From: Ardenticatenia bacterium
GTDB lineage: Bacteria > Chloroflexota > Anaerolineae > Promineifilales > Promineifilaceae
Reading direction: 5' to 3'
DNA length: 5,323 bases
Assembly: GCA_014237545.1 (NCBI GenBank)
Contig: JAACJX010000326.1
Span: 1,155 to 6,477, forward strand
Shown one piece after another: positions 5,051 to 5,323 of the stretch. Made by a program: the position numbers and the translations under genes. The notes beneath the pieces are model-generated. The model ran no database searches and was not told the DNA's origin. It was given only the letters and a program-made list of their open reading frames with translations. The stretch's first letter is position 1; the number at the start of each line of letters is the position of its first letter.

Positions 5051-5323
5051 ATGAGTAAAAGCGCAATTGAGCGGCTGGTGGCTGCCAATCCCCAACTGGA
5101 GATTTGGTGGGACTCTTCGCCGCTCGTTTATAACAAATGGCAGCGCCGCTTGCTGGAGAGCGCGCCGCCGGCCGAGAGGCCTGATCTGGAGGAGCAACTC
5201 GTCCGCCTGTTTGACCCGGATGATCCCGCGACCGGCATCGTGCGCGGCTGCACGACAAACCCGCCCCTGGCTTATGACGTCATCAAGAGTGATCCCGATT
5301 TCTGGAACGAATGGATTGCCGAC
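5051..5323 (+). CDS. Transaldolase-family protein, N-terminal part (3' truncated by window edge)
   Basis: The first 91 residues of a transaldolase-like enzyme; the frame is open to the window end. Transaldolases move a dihydroxyacetone unit between sugar phosphates through a Schiff base on a lysine, which lies beyond the window. Signatures are IWWDSSPL (18-25), with Asp21 in the place of the conserved first-strand Asp, and RGCTTNPPLAYDVI (65-78), matching the family TTNPS motif. The gap from Asp21 to Asn70 is 49 residues, against about 18 in E. coli TalB from memory, so this is an atypical member with an insert of roughly 30 residues (about 25-60, with a charged, probably helical, segment). 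The ATG at 5051 has GGGAGGG at 5036-5042, 8 nt upstream. The 378-bp gap after dhaK and the operator-like site suggest its own control. A sugar-phosphate role beside dhaLK and the aldolase fits; sugar specificity is unknown. Confidence 0.85.
   Translation, partial: MSKSAIERLVAANPQLEIWWDSSPLVYNKWQRRLLESAPPAERPDLEEQLVRLFDPDDPATGIVRGCTTNPPLAYDVIKSDPDFWNEWIAD

Noticed and set aside
4852..5058. Plus-strand small open frames ahead of the transaldolase gene
   Set aside because: Two overlapping frames of similar length in the same GC-rich stretch, no ribosome site or domain, and they run across the transaldolase start.
3803..5197. Long minus-strand open frame (464 codons) antisense to dhaK and the following gap
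   Set aside because: It lies opposite a clearly conserved dhaK, has low-complexity, His/Arg/Ala-rich content without a recognisable domain, and is the kind of open antisense frame expected in GC-rich coding DNA.
1..5323. CRISPR arrays, tRNA or rRNA genes, insertion sequences, attachment sites, known riboswitches
   Set aside because: No regularly spaced repeats, cloverleaf, transposase, terminal repeats or recognised riboswitch core were seen.

Overview
This 5.3 kb stretch is a GC-rich bacterial carbohydrate gene cluster, with all recognisable genes on the + strand: a partial membrane protein, a GntR/HutC-type regulator, a class II (zinc) aldolase, a CbbY-like HAD phosphatase, the two halves of a dihydroxyacetone-type kinase (dhaL then dhaK), and the start of a transaldolase-family gene cut by the window end. 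Nothing here fixes the taxonomy. The gene mix and the split DHA kinase without a visible PTS subunit would fit a heterotroph such as a member of Chloroflexota, but this is a weak guess from general resemblance.

Layout. Positions 1-243 hold the C-terminus of a small membrane protein, probably unrelated to the cluster. Positions 244-389 are a regulatory region with a good sigma70-type promoter (TTGACT, 17 bp, TAAGAT) and three copies of a palindromic operator (consensus TGTNTANACA). Their centres lie exactly 22 bp apart, and the first overlaps the -10 element and predicted transcription start. The gntR gene (390-1115) follows, then the aldolase (1173-2024), which overlaps the phosphatase (2021-2815) by ATGA. 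A 157-bp gap with an orphan Shine-Dalgarno-like sequence and a hairpin leads to dhaL (2973-3620) and, 20 bp later, dhaK (3641-4672). A 378-bp gap follows, with several inverted repeats and one more exact operator match (4964-4971), and then the transaldolase-like gene (5051 to the end).

How the genes may work together (inference). DhaL and DhaK would phosphorylate dihydroxyacetone or a related short ketose such as a tetrulose or apulose. The aldolase would make or cleave a ketose (bis)phosphate using DHAP. The CbbY-like phosphatase would remove a phosphate from a ketose bisphosphate. The transaldolase would move three-carbon ketol units between sugar phosphates. The GntR protein, through its UTRA domain, would sense a sugar phosphate or related metabolite and control its own promoter and perhaps the transaldolase gene. 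The exact substrate cannot be read from the sequence. The operator array and this enzyme combination are the most interesting parts of the window.
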